Source of the DNA: Taibaiella chishuiensis
Lineage (GTDB): Bacteria; Bacteroidota; Bacteroidia; Chitinophagales; Chitinophagaceae
Direction: 5' to 3'
Length of the DNA: 64,000 nt
NCBI RefSeq assembly: GCF_003014535.1
Contig: NZ_PYGD01000001.1
Span: 1,302,001 to 1,366,000 of the forward strand
Every line of letters starts with the position of its first letter. Within the stretch, counting starts at the first letter, position 1. Positions 24,307-32,939 of the stretch are shown piece by piece. The notes under the pieces were generated by a model. It made no database searches. It saw only the letters and a list, made by a program, of their open reading frames with translations, and had not been told where the DNA came from. The position numbers and the translations under genes are program-made.

Positions 24307-25611
24307 TTATATTCTTTTAATGCTTGCACCCAGGGCATTGAGCCTGCCGTCTATATCCTGGTAGCCGCGGTCGATCTGGTCGCTGTTTTCGATAACACTC
24401 TTGCCTTCGGCCGAGAGCGCCGCGATCAGCAGGGCCACACCCGCCCTGATATCGGGCGAGGACATGCGTATGCCACGGAGCGACGACTGCCTGTTGAGGC
24501 CCATGACCACCGCCCGGTGCGGGTCGCAGAGCACAATCTGGGCGCCCATTTCGATCAGTTTATCGACGAAGAAGAGGCGGCTTTCAAACATTTTCTGGTG
24601 GATGAGCACATTGCCCTTGGCCTGTGTGGCCATAACGAGGATCACGCTCAGCAGGTCGGGCGATACGCCGGGCCAGGGATGATCGTATATGGTCAGTATG
24701 GAACCGTCGATAAAGGTGCTGATGCGGTAATGATCCTGCGCCGGTACATAGATATCGTTGTCCTTAAGTTCGAACTCGATACCCAGGCGGCGGAAGGTTT
24801 CGGGCATCAGGCCCAGTTCCTGTACATCGGCATCTTTAATGGTAAGTTCGCTCCGGGTCATAGCGGCCAGGGCAATAAAGGAGCCGGTCTCGATCATGTC
24901 GGCCAGCAGGCGGTGTTCGCAACCCTGCAGGCTGCTTACACCTTCGATCACCAGCAGGTTGGAGCCTATGCCGCTGATGCTGGCGCCCATGCGGTTCAGC
25001 ATTTTGCATAACTGCTGCACATAAGGTTCGCAGGCTGCATTGTAAATGGTGGTGGTGCCTTTGGCCAGTACGGCAGCCATTACGATATTGGCGGTACCGG
25101 TTACCGAAGGCTCTTCCAGTAGGAGATAGGTGCCATGCAGGTTTTTGGCGGTCAGTACAAATTCCTTCTGGTCGTTGCTGTAGCTGAAGTCGACGCCCAT
25201 TTTCTCGAAACCGCGGATATGGGTATCGAGCCTGCGGCGGCCGATCTTGTCGCCACCGGGCTGGGGCAGGTAGGTGCGGCCAAAGCGGGCCAGCAACGGG
25301 CCAGCCAGCATTACGGCGCCACGCAGTTTGCCCGACTTCTTTTTGTAGACTTCGCTTTGCAGGAAATCGATGTTGACGCTTTTGGCCTGGAAGGTACATA
25401 CATCGCGCGATGGTCTTTCGATCTCGACGCCCAGGTCGCCCAGCAGCTCGATCAGCATATTGACGTCGAGTATGTCGGGTATATTGGTAATGGTTACTTT
25501 CTGGTCGGTCAGCAATACGGCGCACAATACCTGCAACGCTTCGTTCTTGGCGCCCTGCGGCTGTATGGTGCCCTGCAGTTGTCTGCCTCCCTGTATTTCA
25601 AATGCGGTCAT
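24307..25611 (-). CDS. murA: UDP-N-acetylglucosamine 1-carboxyvinyltransferase MurA
   Basis: 434 residues from the ATG at 25611 (MTAFEIQGGRQLQGTIQPQGAKNEA); the longer upstream frame would overlap map and its terminator. MurA adds enolpyruvate to UDP-GlcNAc, the first committed step of peptidoglycan synthesis in the cytoplasm. The conserved lysine is in GAKNEA (Lys22). In the active-site loop the sequence is PQPGGDKIGRRRLDTHI, so Asp121 replaces the usual catalytic cysteine (Cys115 in E. coli). The Cys-to-Asp form is active in other bacteria and is not alkylated by fosfomycin. It follows map, with a terminator in between. Confidence 0.96.
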   Translation of the reverse strand: MTAFEIQGGRQLQGTIQPQGAKNEALQVLCAVLLTDQKVTITNIPDILDVNMLIELLGDLGVEIERPSRDVCTFQAKSVNIDFLQSEVYKKKSGKLRGAVMLAGPLLARFGRTYLPQPGGDKIGRRRLDTHIRGFEKMGVDFSYSNDQKEFVLTAKNLHGTYLLLEEPSVTGTANIVMAAVLAKGTTTIYNAACEPYVQQLCKMLNRMGASISGIGSNLLVIEGVSSLQGCEHRLLADMIETGSFIALAAMTRSELTIKDADVQELGLMPETFRRLGIEFELKDNDIYVPAQDHYRISTFIDGSILTIYDHPWPGVSPDLLSVILVMATQAKGNVLIHQKMFESRLFFVDKLIEMGAQIVLCDPHRAVVMGLNRQSSLRGIRMSSPDIRAGVALLIAALSAEGKSVIENSDQIDRGYQDIDGRLNALGASIKRI

Positions 25612-25655
25612 AATTGCTGTATTAAGAGCTGCAAAGAAAATGAAAAATCGGGCGT

Positions 25656-25685
25656 AAAAAAAACGCCAATCAAAGAATTGGCGTT
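25656..25685 (-). terminator. Terminator after map
   Basis: Arms AACGCCAAT and ATTGGCGTT (9 bp) with a 6-base loop, followed on the minus strand by eight T residues. It lies between the map stop and the murA start, so murA needs its own promoter. Confidence 0.88.
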
Positions 25686-25699
25686 TCTGTAAGTTATTG

Positions 25700-26521
25700 T
25701 TACAACGTGTAATAAGCAGAGTTGAGGTTGGCATTTGCTTTTTCTGCCTGCTCGATCGGGCTGTAGTCGGAGAGCAGCTCTGCCTTGCCTTTGCGTACAC
25801 AGGCGTTATGCTCGAAATGTACGGAAGGCAGACCGTCTTCGGTAACGATGGTCCAGCCGTCGTCGGCGGTATAGATGTGGCGTGTGCCGAGGTTGATCAT
25901 CGGTTCGATGGCCAGTACCATATTTTCCTGGAGCCTTTTGCCCGATCCGCGTTTGCCGTAGTTGGGTACCTGCGGGTCTTCGTGCATATCCTGGCCTACG
26001 CCGTGGCCTACGAGTTCGCGTACCACGCCGTAACCATGCAGTTTATTGGTATGGTTTTCGATAGCCCAGGCAATATCGCCGGTACGGTTGCCCACGATGG
26101 CCTGTTCTACGCCCAGGTACAGCGATTCTTTGGTAACGCGCACCAGGTCCATAATCTCGGGTTTTACCTCGCCGATGATAAAGGTATAGGCATGGTCGCC
26201 GTGGAAACCGTTGATGTAAAAGCCGCAGTCTACGGCTACGATATCGCCGTCTTTCAGTTCGTACTCGCCTGGAATACCATGCACCACTACTTCGTTTACG
26301 GAAATGCACAGGGAGCCGGGAAAGGCATTGCGCGGATCGCCGTACCCTTTAAAAGAGGGAATGCCGCCGTTATCGCGGATAAAGGTTTCGGCCAGTTTGT
26401 CGAGTTCTATGGTCTTGATGCCGGGACGCAGTACTTTGGCTACTTCGGCCAGGGTCTTACCCACCATCAGGGCGCTATGCCGCTGTATTTCTACTTCTTC
26501 GTTCGATTTGTATAAACTCAC
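25700..26521 (-). CDS. map: Methionine aminopeptidase type I
   Basis: 273 residues. The start is GTG (26519-26521), giving MSLYKSNEEVEIQRHSALMVGKTL, the normal N-terminus of the family. The metal-binding residues are visible in DIVAVDCGFYINGFHGDHAYTF, VGHGVGQDMHEDPQVPNYG, LAIEPMI and the late TEDG segment. The enzyme removes the initiator methionine from new proteins. The C-terminal ~25 residues (CVRKGKAELLSDYSPIEQAEK) extend a little beyond the minimal domain. It is not in a ribosomal protein operon here. Confidence 0.95.
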   Translation of the reverse strand: MSLYKSNEEVEIQRHSALMVGKTLAEVAKVLRPGIKTIELDKLAETFIRDNGGIPSFKGYGDPRNAFPGSLCISVNEVVVHGIPGEYELKDGDIVAVDCGFYINGFHGDHAYTFIIGEVKPEIMDLVRVTKESLYLGVEQAIVGNRTGDIAWAIENHTNKLHGYGVVRELVGHGVGQDMHEDPQVPNYGKRGSGKRLQENMVLAIEPMINLGTRHIYTADDGWTIVTEDGLPSVHFEHNACVRKGKAELLSDYSPIEQAEKANANLNSAYYTL

Positions 26522-26589
26522 TGTTGTCTTGTTTGTGCTGCGGCATTACGGCCGCTTGCGGAATAAAATTTCGGGTTGTTACCGCCTTT

Positions 26590-27915
26590 TCAATCCAGGA
26601 AATCTTCCCTTACTTTCAATTGTACGGTCTCTACGGAGTTGCGGTACATTTTTACGATCACCGCATCATATTTGTCGATCTGTATCCGGTCGCTCTCTTT
26701 AAGTTCTTTATCGTCGTATAGCTCGGATATAAGCCCGGCCAGTGTTTCGAAGTGTTCGCCCTCTTCCAGTTTAAAGGGTATCAGTTTATTGATATCGGAG
26801 AGGGTATAGTGTGCGTTTACGAGATAGGTATTTTCGCCGGTAACCTCTACGATGGGCTTTTCATTATCGTATTCGTCCTGGATCTCGCCTACCAGTTCTT
26901 CCAGGATATCTTCCATGGAAACGATACCGGTAAGCTCGCCGATCTCGTTGGTCACAACGGCCATTTGCAGGTGTTTCTGCTGGAATTCTTTCAATACATT
27001 TTTGATCTTCGCACTTTCCGAAATGAAGTTAGCTTTGCGCAGCAGCGGCTCGATCGACTTCTCTTCGGGGTTGCTGAAAATGTATTTTACCATATCCTTG
27101 GTATAGAGGATGCCCTTGATATTATCGAGCGACTCGTCGTATACGGGATAGCGGGAGTAACCTTCCTGTATGGCATAATCCATAGCCTCTTTGATGGTGC
27201 TGGATACTTCGATCGCGGAGATATTCTTCCGGAGGGTCTGTATATTGCTTACGCGCCTGTCGTCAAATTCGAATACATTCTGGATCAGGGCCCGCTCGGT
27301 TTCTTCGATGGCGCCGCCTTCGTGGCTTTCGGAGATGATCACTTTCAGTTCTTCTTCCGAGTGGATCTCCGAACCATGCAGCGGTTTGATCCCGAATATC
27401 TTCAGGATGAAATTGGCAAAGCCGTTCAGGATCCAGATAAAGGGACGGAATACAAAGTAGAAGATCTTAAGCGGCCAGGCCACGGTAAAGGTGGTCTTGG
27501 TCGGGAAACGGATGGCCAGTGATTTGGGCGCCAGCTCGCCGAACACGATGTGTAATACGGTAATGATGACGAAAGCTAAAGGAATGGCAGCATTTTCGGC
27601 TGCTTTTTCAGAAAGGTTGAGGTTGAAGAGTCCGAAGGCGCTCCGGATCACTTTGGTCATTACTTCTTCGCCGACCCAACCGAGACCGAGACTGGCGAGG
27701 GTAATGCCCAGCTGGGTAGCTGCCAGGTAGGCGTCGAGATTATTGATAATGGATTTGGCTGCCGCGGATAGTCGCTTGTTGAGCCCGGTTTTTACTTCAA
27801 TCTGGGAGGACCGCACTTTGACAATTGCAAACTCTGCGGCAACAAAAAAACCGTTTAAAAGAACTAAAAACAGGGTAAAAAGAATCTTGATTATCGAGAC
27901 GGGTTCTGTGTCCAT
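26590..27915 (-). CDS. CNNM/CorC family hemolysin-like transporter (DUF21-CBS-CorC_HlyC)
   Basis: 441 residues from the ATG at 27915 (MDTEPVSIIKILFTLFLVLLNGFFVAAEFAIVKVR). The N-terminal DUF21 membrane domain (about 1-200) has LNGFFVAAEFAIVKVR and DAYLAATQLGITLASLGLGW. A CBS pair (about 215-340) contains YSRYPVYDESLDNIKG and VVTNEIGELTGIVSMEDILEELVGEI. The C-terminal CorC_HlyC domain ends in RIQIDKYDAVIVKMYRN. Family members act in magnesium or cobalt homeostasis in the inner membrane; the old hemolysin label is not supported. Confidence 0.92.
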   Translation of the reverse strand: MDTEPVSIIKILFTLFLVLLNGFFVAAEFAIVKVRSSQIEVKTGLNKRLSAAAKSIINNLDAYLAATQLGITLASLGLGWVGEEVMTKVIRSAFGLFNLNLSEKAAENAAIPLAFVIITVLHIVFGELAPKSLAIRFPTKTTFTVAWPLKIFYFVFRPFIWILNGFANFILKIFGIKPLHGSEIHSEEELKVIISESHEGGAIEETERALIQNVFEFDDRRVSNIQTLRKNISAIEVSSTIKEAMDYAIQEGYSRYPVYDESLDNIKGILYTKDMVKYIFSNPEEKSIEPLLRKANFISESAKIKNVLKEFQQKHLQMAVVTNEIGELTGIVSMEDILEELVGEIQDEYDNEKPIVEVTGENTYLVNAHYTLSDINKLIPFKLEEGEHFETLAGLISELYDDKELKESDRIQIDKYDAVIVKMYRNSVETVQLKVREDFLD

Positions 27916-28090
27916 TGGGGTTAAGTTAGTAAACAATACCACGCTCAGCGCTGTCAGGCTACCGGCGTGGCTTTCCAAAGATACCGAAAACGAGTATATT
28001 TTTTATGTTCCGGTAACTTGCAAATTTTGCACAAAAATAAGAATTTATAGTAAAGTAAACACATGGGGGCCGGCAAAACCCCAAAAATAA

Positions 28091-28120
28091 TAATGCCATC
28101 CCCGTCAGGGGATGGCATTA
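28091..28120 (-). terminator. Terminator after the DUF2723 gene
   Basis: A perfect 13-bp inverted repeat (TAATGCCATCCCC / GGGGATGGCATTA) with a GTCA loop; the minus strand continues into TTATTATTTTT. Confidence 0.85.
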
Positions 28121-28142
28121 AAGACCACGGTCTTATACTTTT

Positions 28143-31100
28143 TTAACGGGGGGCGGATTGCGGTTCCAGGATGCCCGGTGCGAGCGCCTGTAACGACTGT
28201 CCCCAGGTGCGTGCCGTAGCGGAGTCGCCGGCCTGGTTGGCCATGAGTACCATATTGTTCAGTTCGCTCAGGTTCAGCTGCGACAGATGGGTCATCATGC
28301 CGTCTTTGCTGTTTTCGCCGAGGCTGTTGTAATAACGGATCTGGTCGCTGATCCCCTTGGCCACCCGGTTGCCATACTTGCGGGCCTTGTCCTGTGCACC
28401 GGCACGGTAGTAGGCGTCGATAATGTATCGCATGCTGCTGGGCGAATAAGGAAGGATATCGTAAGGCATAGACGATTCGGAAACGTTGTTCATAAAGTGA
28501 TCCAGCACTTTAATCGCATCCGCGTTACGGTTTTCGGCTACCAGGCTGAGTGCGAGCTCGGCGGTGTTCTGGCGATATACCAGGAATACCAGGCGGTTCT
28601 TTTCGTCGTAATAGATATTGTTGCCTTTAGCACCGCCATAAACAAACTTATTCATGAACAGGTTCAGGTTCTTATCGATATCGGTATACGGCGCCAGCCC
28701 CTGTATGATCTGGGGTTTATTAACCGGTACAAATTTGCGCAATACGCCTTCGGATTGGAAGTAAGCATCCAGGCCCAGGTTAGGCGTTCCGTCGGTCATA
28801 TAGATCGGCCTGGTCCAGCCGGTCTTGGCCTGGCCGGCGATAATATTCATCAGGGCCAGGTCGGGACGCTGGGCGCCGCCTTTGTTGTACACAAAACGGA
28901 TCTCGGAAGGAATATTAGCCGAGTCGGCAGTCTTTGCCAGGCCGCTTTTCAGCAGGGCATTCCGGTCTACAGGGATCATAAGATTCCGGGTAGGCAGGTA
29001 GCTGGTACGGTCGCCGTTGCGGGTTGGCAGCTTATTGGCATCGGAGGTGAAGAATTTGATTACCTCTTCCAGGCTGAAGAAACGGTCTTTAGGGATACGC
29101 GGATCTTCGTAGTAGGGCAGGTACGACAATTTGCCGCCACGATAGTGCTCCGGTTGCCAGATTACCGGCAGGGAGTCGGCATTGTTGATCTTCATATTCA
29201 ACTGCTCGTTCTGCCAGTCGGTGCCGAGCAGGTTGTAGTTAATGATCCGGATATCGGTACGGTAGCCTTCGATCTCCTGCAGGTACCAGAGCGGGTAGGT
29301 ATCGTTATCGCCATAGGTAATCAGGATCGCGTTGCTGTCGCAGCTGCTCAGCATATTGTAGGCATGGTCGCGTGCAATCGTTTTTTTCGAACGATCGTGG
29401 TCGTCCCATTCCTGGGCTGCCATCAGCACCGGTACGGCCATAATGCAGATCAGGGTGGCGATCACGGCCGGTGCAGGCCCTTTGCTCATCTTTTTAAACC
29501 AGTCGGTAACCATCAGCACACCCAGGCCGATCCAGACAGCAAAGGCGTAGGTAGATACATAGGAGTAGTCCCTTTCACGGGGTTGTATCGGCGTATTGTT
29601 GATAAACAGCTGGATGGCCATACCGGTAAAGAAGAACAGCAGGCCCAGGATAAAGGTGTCCTGTTTGTCGCGTTTATACTGGTATACCAGGCCCAGGATG
29701 CCCAGGATAAAGGGCAGGAAATAGAGCTGGTTACGGGCTTTATTGTTTTTGAGCGAGTCGGGCATCAGGTCTATATCGCCGCGGCCGAAAAATTTGTCGA
29801 TCGGTTTGATACCGGAAATCCAGTTGCCGTTCTGGGCTTCTGTCTGACCGGCAACATCATTCTGCCGGCCCACATAGTTCCACATAAAATAACGCCAGTA
29901 CATCCAGTTCATCTGGTAACCCCAGAAGAATTTCTGGTTGTCCATTGCAGTCGGCTCCTCCGTATCGGACAGGCCCAGGTAGGCGCGGTAGAAGGCAACA
30001 TGCCCCGGATCGTTAAAGTCGTGTATCCTGGGGAAGAAACGTACTTTGTCGTAGGTGTATTCCGGTTTATGATCTACCAGTTCATAGTAGTCTTTGCCGT
30101 CTTTTTTTACCCCTGCATAGATGGCGCGGCCATCTTTTACATCGGTTACTTTAGAGTCGAAGTCGGGCCCGAAAAGGATAGGCTGGGAGCCGTATTGCTC
30201 GCGCAACAGGTAAGGAATAAGCGTCATTACATTATCCGGGTTACCCATGTCGATGGGCACATCGGCTTTGGAACGCAGTACGATACTGACATAACTGGAG
30301 TAACCGATCGTGGTAAAGGCGAAACATAATACACCAAGCTGCAGCAAGTACTTTCCTTTTTTCTTGGCCCAGATAACGAGCAACACCATAATGGCGGCCA
30401 GGAGCAGCAGGAAGAAGATAGCGCCGGAGAAGAACGGCATACCGATCGTGTTGACGAACAGTAACTCGAACTGTGATGCAATAATAGGCAGGTACTGGAT
30501 AATGCCAAACTGTACCAGGCCGAGCACCGCGCAGCCGATAATAAAGGCGAGCACAGCGCCACGCATATTAAAGCTGTACCGTTTAAAGTAATAAACAAAT
30601 ACGATAGCCGGTATGGTCAGGAGGTTGAGCAGGTGCACGCCTATCGAAAGACCCATCAGGTAAAAGATAAGGATGAGCCAGCGGTCGGCATGCGGCTGAT
30701 CGGCGGTATGTTCCCATTTGAGCACAGCCCAGAATACGATCGCAGTAAAGAAGGATGAGGTGGCATACACCTCGCCTTCTACCGCCGAGAACCAGAAGGT
30801 ATCGGAAAAGGTATAAGCCAGGGCGCCTACCACACCTGCGCCGATAATGGCCACCAGGTTACCGGTGCTCATCGGCTCGCCCTCTTTGGCCACCAGCTTG
30901 CGGGCAAAGTGGGTAATGGTCCAGAAAAGAAATAATATGGTCAGCCCGCTCATGAGTGCACTCATGGAGTTGATGAGGAGCGCTACATGTTCTTTACTGC
31001 TGGCAAACAGCGAGAAGATGCGGCCCAGCATCATAAATAAAGGAGCACCGGGAGAGTGACCTACCTCCAGTCGGTATGCGGTGGAAAGAAACTCGCCGCA

Positions 31101-31202
31101 GTCCCAGAGGCTGACAGTGGCTTCCATTGTAAGCAGGTATACTGCGTAGGCAATGGCGAACACCAGCCATCCGGCAATATTATTTACTTTTTTAAAATTC
31201 AT
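28143..31202 (-). CDS. DUF2723 family membrane protein (GT-C-like)
   Basis: 1019 residues. About ten to twelve membrane helices fill the first ~600 residues. The N-terminus has the DUF2723 hallmark EATVSLWDCGEFLSTAYRLEVGHSPGAPLF, where the acidic DCGEF loop sits where GT-C glycosyltransferases keep their catalytic Asp/Glu. The soluble C-terminal part (about 640-1019) includes ILITYGDNDTYPLWYLQEIEGYR. The family is abundant in Bacteroidota and is annotated as related to protein O-mannosyltransferases, but the donor and acceptor are not established. Single-gene unit with a terminator. Confidence 0.85.
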   Translation of the reverse strand: MNFKKVNNIAGWLVFAIAYAVYLLTMEATVSLWDCGEFLSTAYRLEVGHSPGAPLFMMLGRIFSLFASSKEHVALLINSMSALMSGLTILFLFWTITHFARKLVAKEGEPMSTGNLVAIIGAGVVGALAYTFSDTFWFSAVEGEVYATSSFFTAIVFWAVLKWEHTADQPHADRWLILIFYLMGLSIGVHLLNLLTIPAIVFVYYFKRYSFNMRGAVLAFIIGCAVLGLVQFGIIQYLPIIASQFELLFVNTIGMPFFSGAIFFLLLLAAIMVLLVIWAKKKGKYLLQLGVLCFAFTTIGYSSYVSIVLRSKADVPIDMGNPDNVMTLIPYLLREQYGSQPILFGPDFDSKVTDVKDGRAIYAGVKKDGKDYYELVDHKPEYTYDKVRFFPRIHDFNDPGHVAFYRAYLGLSDTEEPTAMDNQKFFWGYQMNWMYWRYFMWNYVGRQNDVAGQTEAQNGNWISGIKPIDKFFGRGDIDLMPDSLKNNKARNQLYFLPFILGILGLVYQYKRDKQDTFILGLLFFFTGMAIQLFINNTPIQPRERDYSYVSTYAFAVWIGLGVLMVTDWFKKMSKGPAPAVIATLICIMAVPVLMAAQEWDDHDRSKKTIARDHAYNMLSSCDSNAILITYGDNDTYPLWYLQEIEGYRTDIRIINYNLLGTDWQNEQLNMKINNADSLPVIWQPEHYRGGKLSYLPYYEDPRIPKDRFFSLEEVIKFFTSDANKLPTRNGDRTSYLPTRNLMIPVDRNALLKSGLAKTADSANIPSEIRFVYNKGGAQRPDLALMNIIAGQAKTGWTRPIYMTDGTPNLGLDAYFQSEGVLRKFVPVNKPQIIQGLAPYTDIDKNLNLFMNKFVYGGAKGNNIYYDEKNRLVFLVYRQNTAELALSLVAENRNADAIKVLDHFMNNVSESSMPYDILPYSPSSMRYIIDAYYRAGAQDKARKYGNRVAKGISDQIRYYNSLGENSKDGMMTHLSQLNLSELNNMVLMANQAGDSATARTWGQSLQALAPGILEPQSAPR

Positions 31203-31286
31203 GAGCGTGCTTAAATTTTTATGTGCGACAAATATATAGAATTACTCCAAAGGGGCTAAGACATAGGCCGGATTAACCTTGGAATA

Positions 31287-31784
31287 TTACTTCGTTAACC
31301 AAATATTATCCCAGCAGCGGGCGCCATCGGCGGTTTCGGCATACAGCCGGTAAAAGCCCCGGGGCAATTTGGATACGTCGAGACTTACTTGTTTGTGACC
31401 GTTGGCTGTGGTTTGCGGCAGGGGGAAAGACTGGTCGAGCGAGACGCTGCCGACGATCCACCTGTTTTCTATGAGCGCACTGGCAGGCGCCGATTCGAAG
31501 AGCGCTGGCATCATCAGGATACGTACCGTGGTAGCGGGGTTGGTATTGCTGATATGCAGGTTAAGCACCTCGATGGAGGGATTGGGATAGCAGAGCAGGG
31601 TACAATGCAGGTCTTCGGTATGTATGTCGGGCGCGCCTTCCTGGCCGGCAGGTGCGGCATCTACGGTGCGCAGGTATACGCCCGAGATGACTTCGGTTTG
31701 ACGCCCTCCCTTGTCTTTATTACAGGCGCCCGCAAGCAGCAGGCAGAGTAAGAGGGGGAACAGGGCAATTCGGTTCAGTTTCAT
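31287..31784 (-). CDS. Hypothetical lipoprotein
   Basis: 165 residues from the ATG at 31784 (MKLNRIALFPLLLCLLLAGAC). The lipobox LAGAC predicts lipidation at Cys21, followed by NKDKGG. The rest is a soluble domain with YPNPSIEVLNLHISN and LPRGFYRLYAETADG, which recalls the strand pattern of T9SS-like C-terminal beta-sandwiches, though it is not a clear sorting domain. No function can be assigned. It stands alone. Confidence 0.6.
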   Translation of the reverse strand: MKLNRIALFPLLLCLLLAGACNKDKGGRQTEVISGVYLRTVDAAPAGQEGAPDIHTEDLHCTLLCYPNPSIEVLNLHISNTNPATTVRILMMPALFESAPASALIENRWIVGSVSLDQSFPLPQTTANGHKQVSLDVSKLPRGFYRLYAETADGARCWDNIWLTK

Positions 31785-31905
31785 AGCGTTATTGGGGTTT
31801 TTAGGTTGACAAAAATAATATAATCGGGCTAAAGACAAAATCCGCTTCAGAACAAGGGTAAGGAATAATTTGAGGCTATGCTTACTTTTGCTCCCTAAAC
31901 CATAA

Positions 31906-32415
31906 ATGATGAGACCACAGCAGGACGAATTTGCTCCTTATTACGATAAATACATCAGCCTGATCGGGGAGGATGTGCTGGCGGTGCTGGCGGCACAGCA
32001 ACAGTCCTTTACCGATTATATACGCCGCATACCCGAAGCTCAGGCCGACTATGCTTATGCCGAAGGTAAATGGACGGTAAAGCAGGCCCTGGGTCATATT
32101 ATCGATACCGAACGCATTATGGCTTACCGCGCCTTAAGGGTGGGCCGCGGCGATACTACGCCATTGCCGGGTTTTGAGCAGGACGAATACGTGGCGCTGG
32201 CCGACCTAAGCCAGCGGAGCCTGGCTTCCTATGCCGATGAGTTTGCCGCTGTGCGGGCCGCCAACCTGTTCCTCTTCCGCAGTTTCGATGCAGCAACACT
32301 AACCCGCCGTGGCACGGCTTCGGAGCAGCCGGTAAGCGTACGGGCGCTTTTGTATATCGTAGCCGGTCATCTCGAACACCATATCCGGATATTCGACGAA
32401 CGTTATTTCCAATAA
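31906..32415 (+). CDS. DinB superfamily protein
   Basis: 169 residues, a four-helix DinB/YfiT-like fold. The histidine triad typical of the metal site is visible: LGHIIDTERI (first His), and GHLEHHIRIFDERY near the end. WTVKQALGHIIDTER is the family signature. Members are metal-dependent thiol transferases or related enzymes, but the substrate cannot be read. A TACTTTTG -7-like box lies 16 bases before the ATG. A terminator follows. Confidence 0.88.
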   Translation: MMRPQQDEFAPYYDKYISLIGEDVLAVLAAQQQSFTDYIRRIPEAQADYAYAEGKWTVKQALGHIIDTERIMAYRALRVGRGDTTPLPGFEQDEYVALADLSQRSLASYADEFAAVRAANLFLFRSFDAATLTRRGTASEQPVSVRALLYIVAGHLEHHIRIFDERYFQ

Positions 32416-32420
32416 ACGAA

Positions 32421-32447
32421 AAGCCCGGCTGCATAACAGCCGGGCTT
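32421..32447. terminator. Terminator between DinB and exbD genes
   Basis: Arms AAGCCCGGCTG and CAGCCGGGCTT (11 bp) with a 5-base loop between two convergent genes; it probably serves both. Confidence 0.8.
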
Positions 32448-32468
32448 CCTGTTGAAAAGAGATTTTTA

Positions 32469-32876
32469 TTATTTGCTGCCGTCCTTATCTACGGCCAGTA
32501 CGGTTTTTACTTTAAGCGCCTGTGCGGCACGCATTACGGCCACAATGTTGTCGGCGGTAGCCTGTTTGTCGGCATTGATAACGATGGTAGGCTCTGCATC
32601 CTGGCTTTTGCTGATCGATTCGGTGAGCATCTGCTGCAGGGCATCGGGGGTAACCGGGCTGGTACCTACGAAGAATTGTTGCTTGTCGTCGATCGAAACC
32701 ACCACGGTTTGTTTGGCTTTGGTATCGCTGTTGGCCTTGGGGATCGACAGTTTTACCACGTTAGGGTTGGCCAGCGTGGCAATGATCAGGAAGAAAAACA
32801 GGAGGATGAAGAGGATATCGTTCAACGCCGAAGTATGCGCCTCGCCCCGTTCCCGTATCGTTTTGCGTAAATTCAT
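32469..32876 (-). CDS. exbD: ExbD/TolR family biopolymer transport protein
   Basis: 135 residues. The short cytoplasmic N-terminus is followed by one helix with ALNDILFILLFFFLIIATLA, where the Asp in LND is the proton-conducting residue of the ExbD/TolR motor. A periplasmic domain follows (VVVSIDDKQQFFVGTSPV, VINADKQATADNIVAVM). It should work with an ExbB/TolQ partner and TonB (a TonB gene is at 446), but no exbB lies beside it, which is unusual. Confidence 0.9.
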   Translation of the reverse strand: MNLRKTIRERGEAHTSALNDILFILLFFFLIIATLANPNVVKLSIPKANSDTKAKQTVVVSIDDKQQFFVGTSPVTPDALQQMLTESISKSQDAEPTIVINADKQATADNIVAVMRAAQALKVKTVLAVDKDGSK

Positions 32877-32939
32877 AGATAAGCCGCCTGTTTTTAGGCT
32901 CCAGGCAAAAGTAAAAGATTTGATGGATTTTTCGTGTAG

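Noticed and set aside
25612..25800. N-terminal extension of MurA upstream of 25611
   Set aside because: It would run through the map terminator and overlap the map coding end, and it lacks similarity to MurA N-termini.
28287..30329. 680-codon plus-strand open frame
   Set aside because: It mirrors the DUF2723 gene on the other strand and arises from its codon bias.
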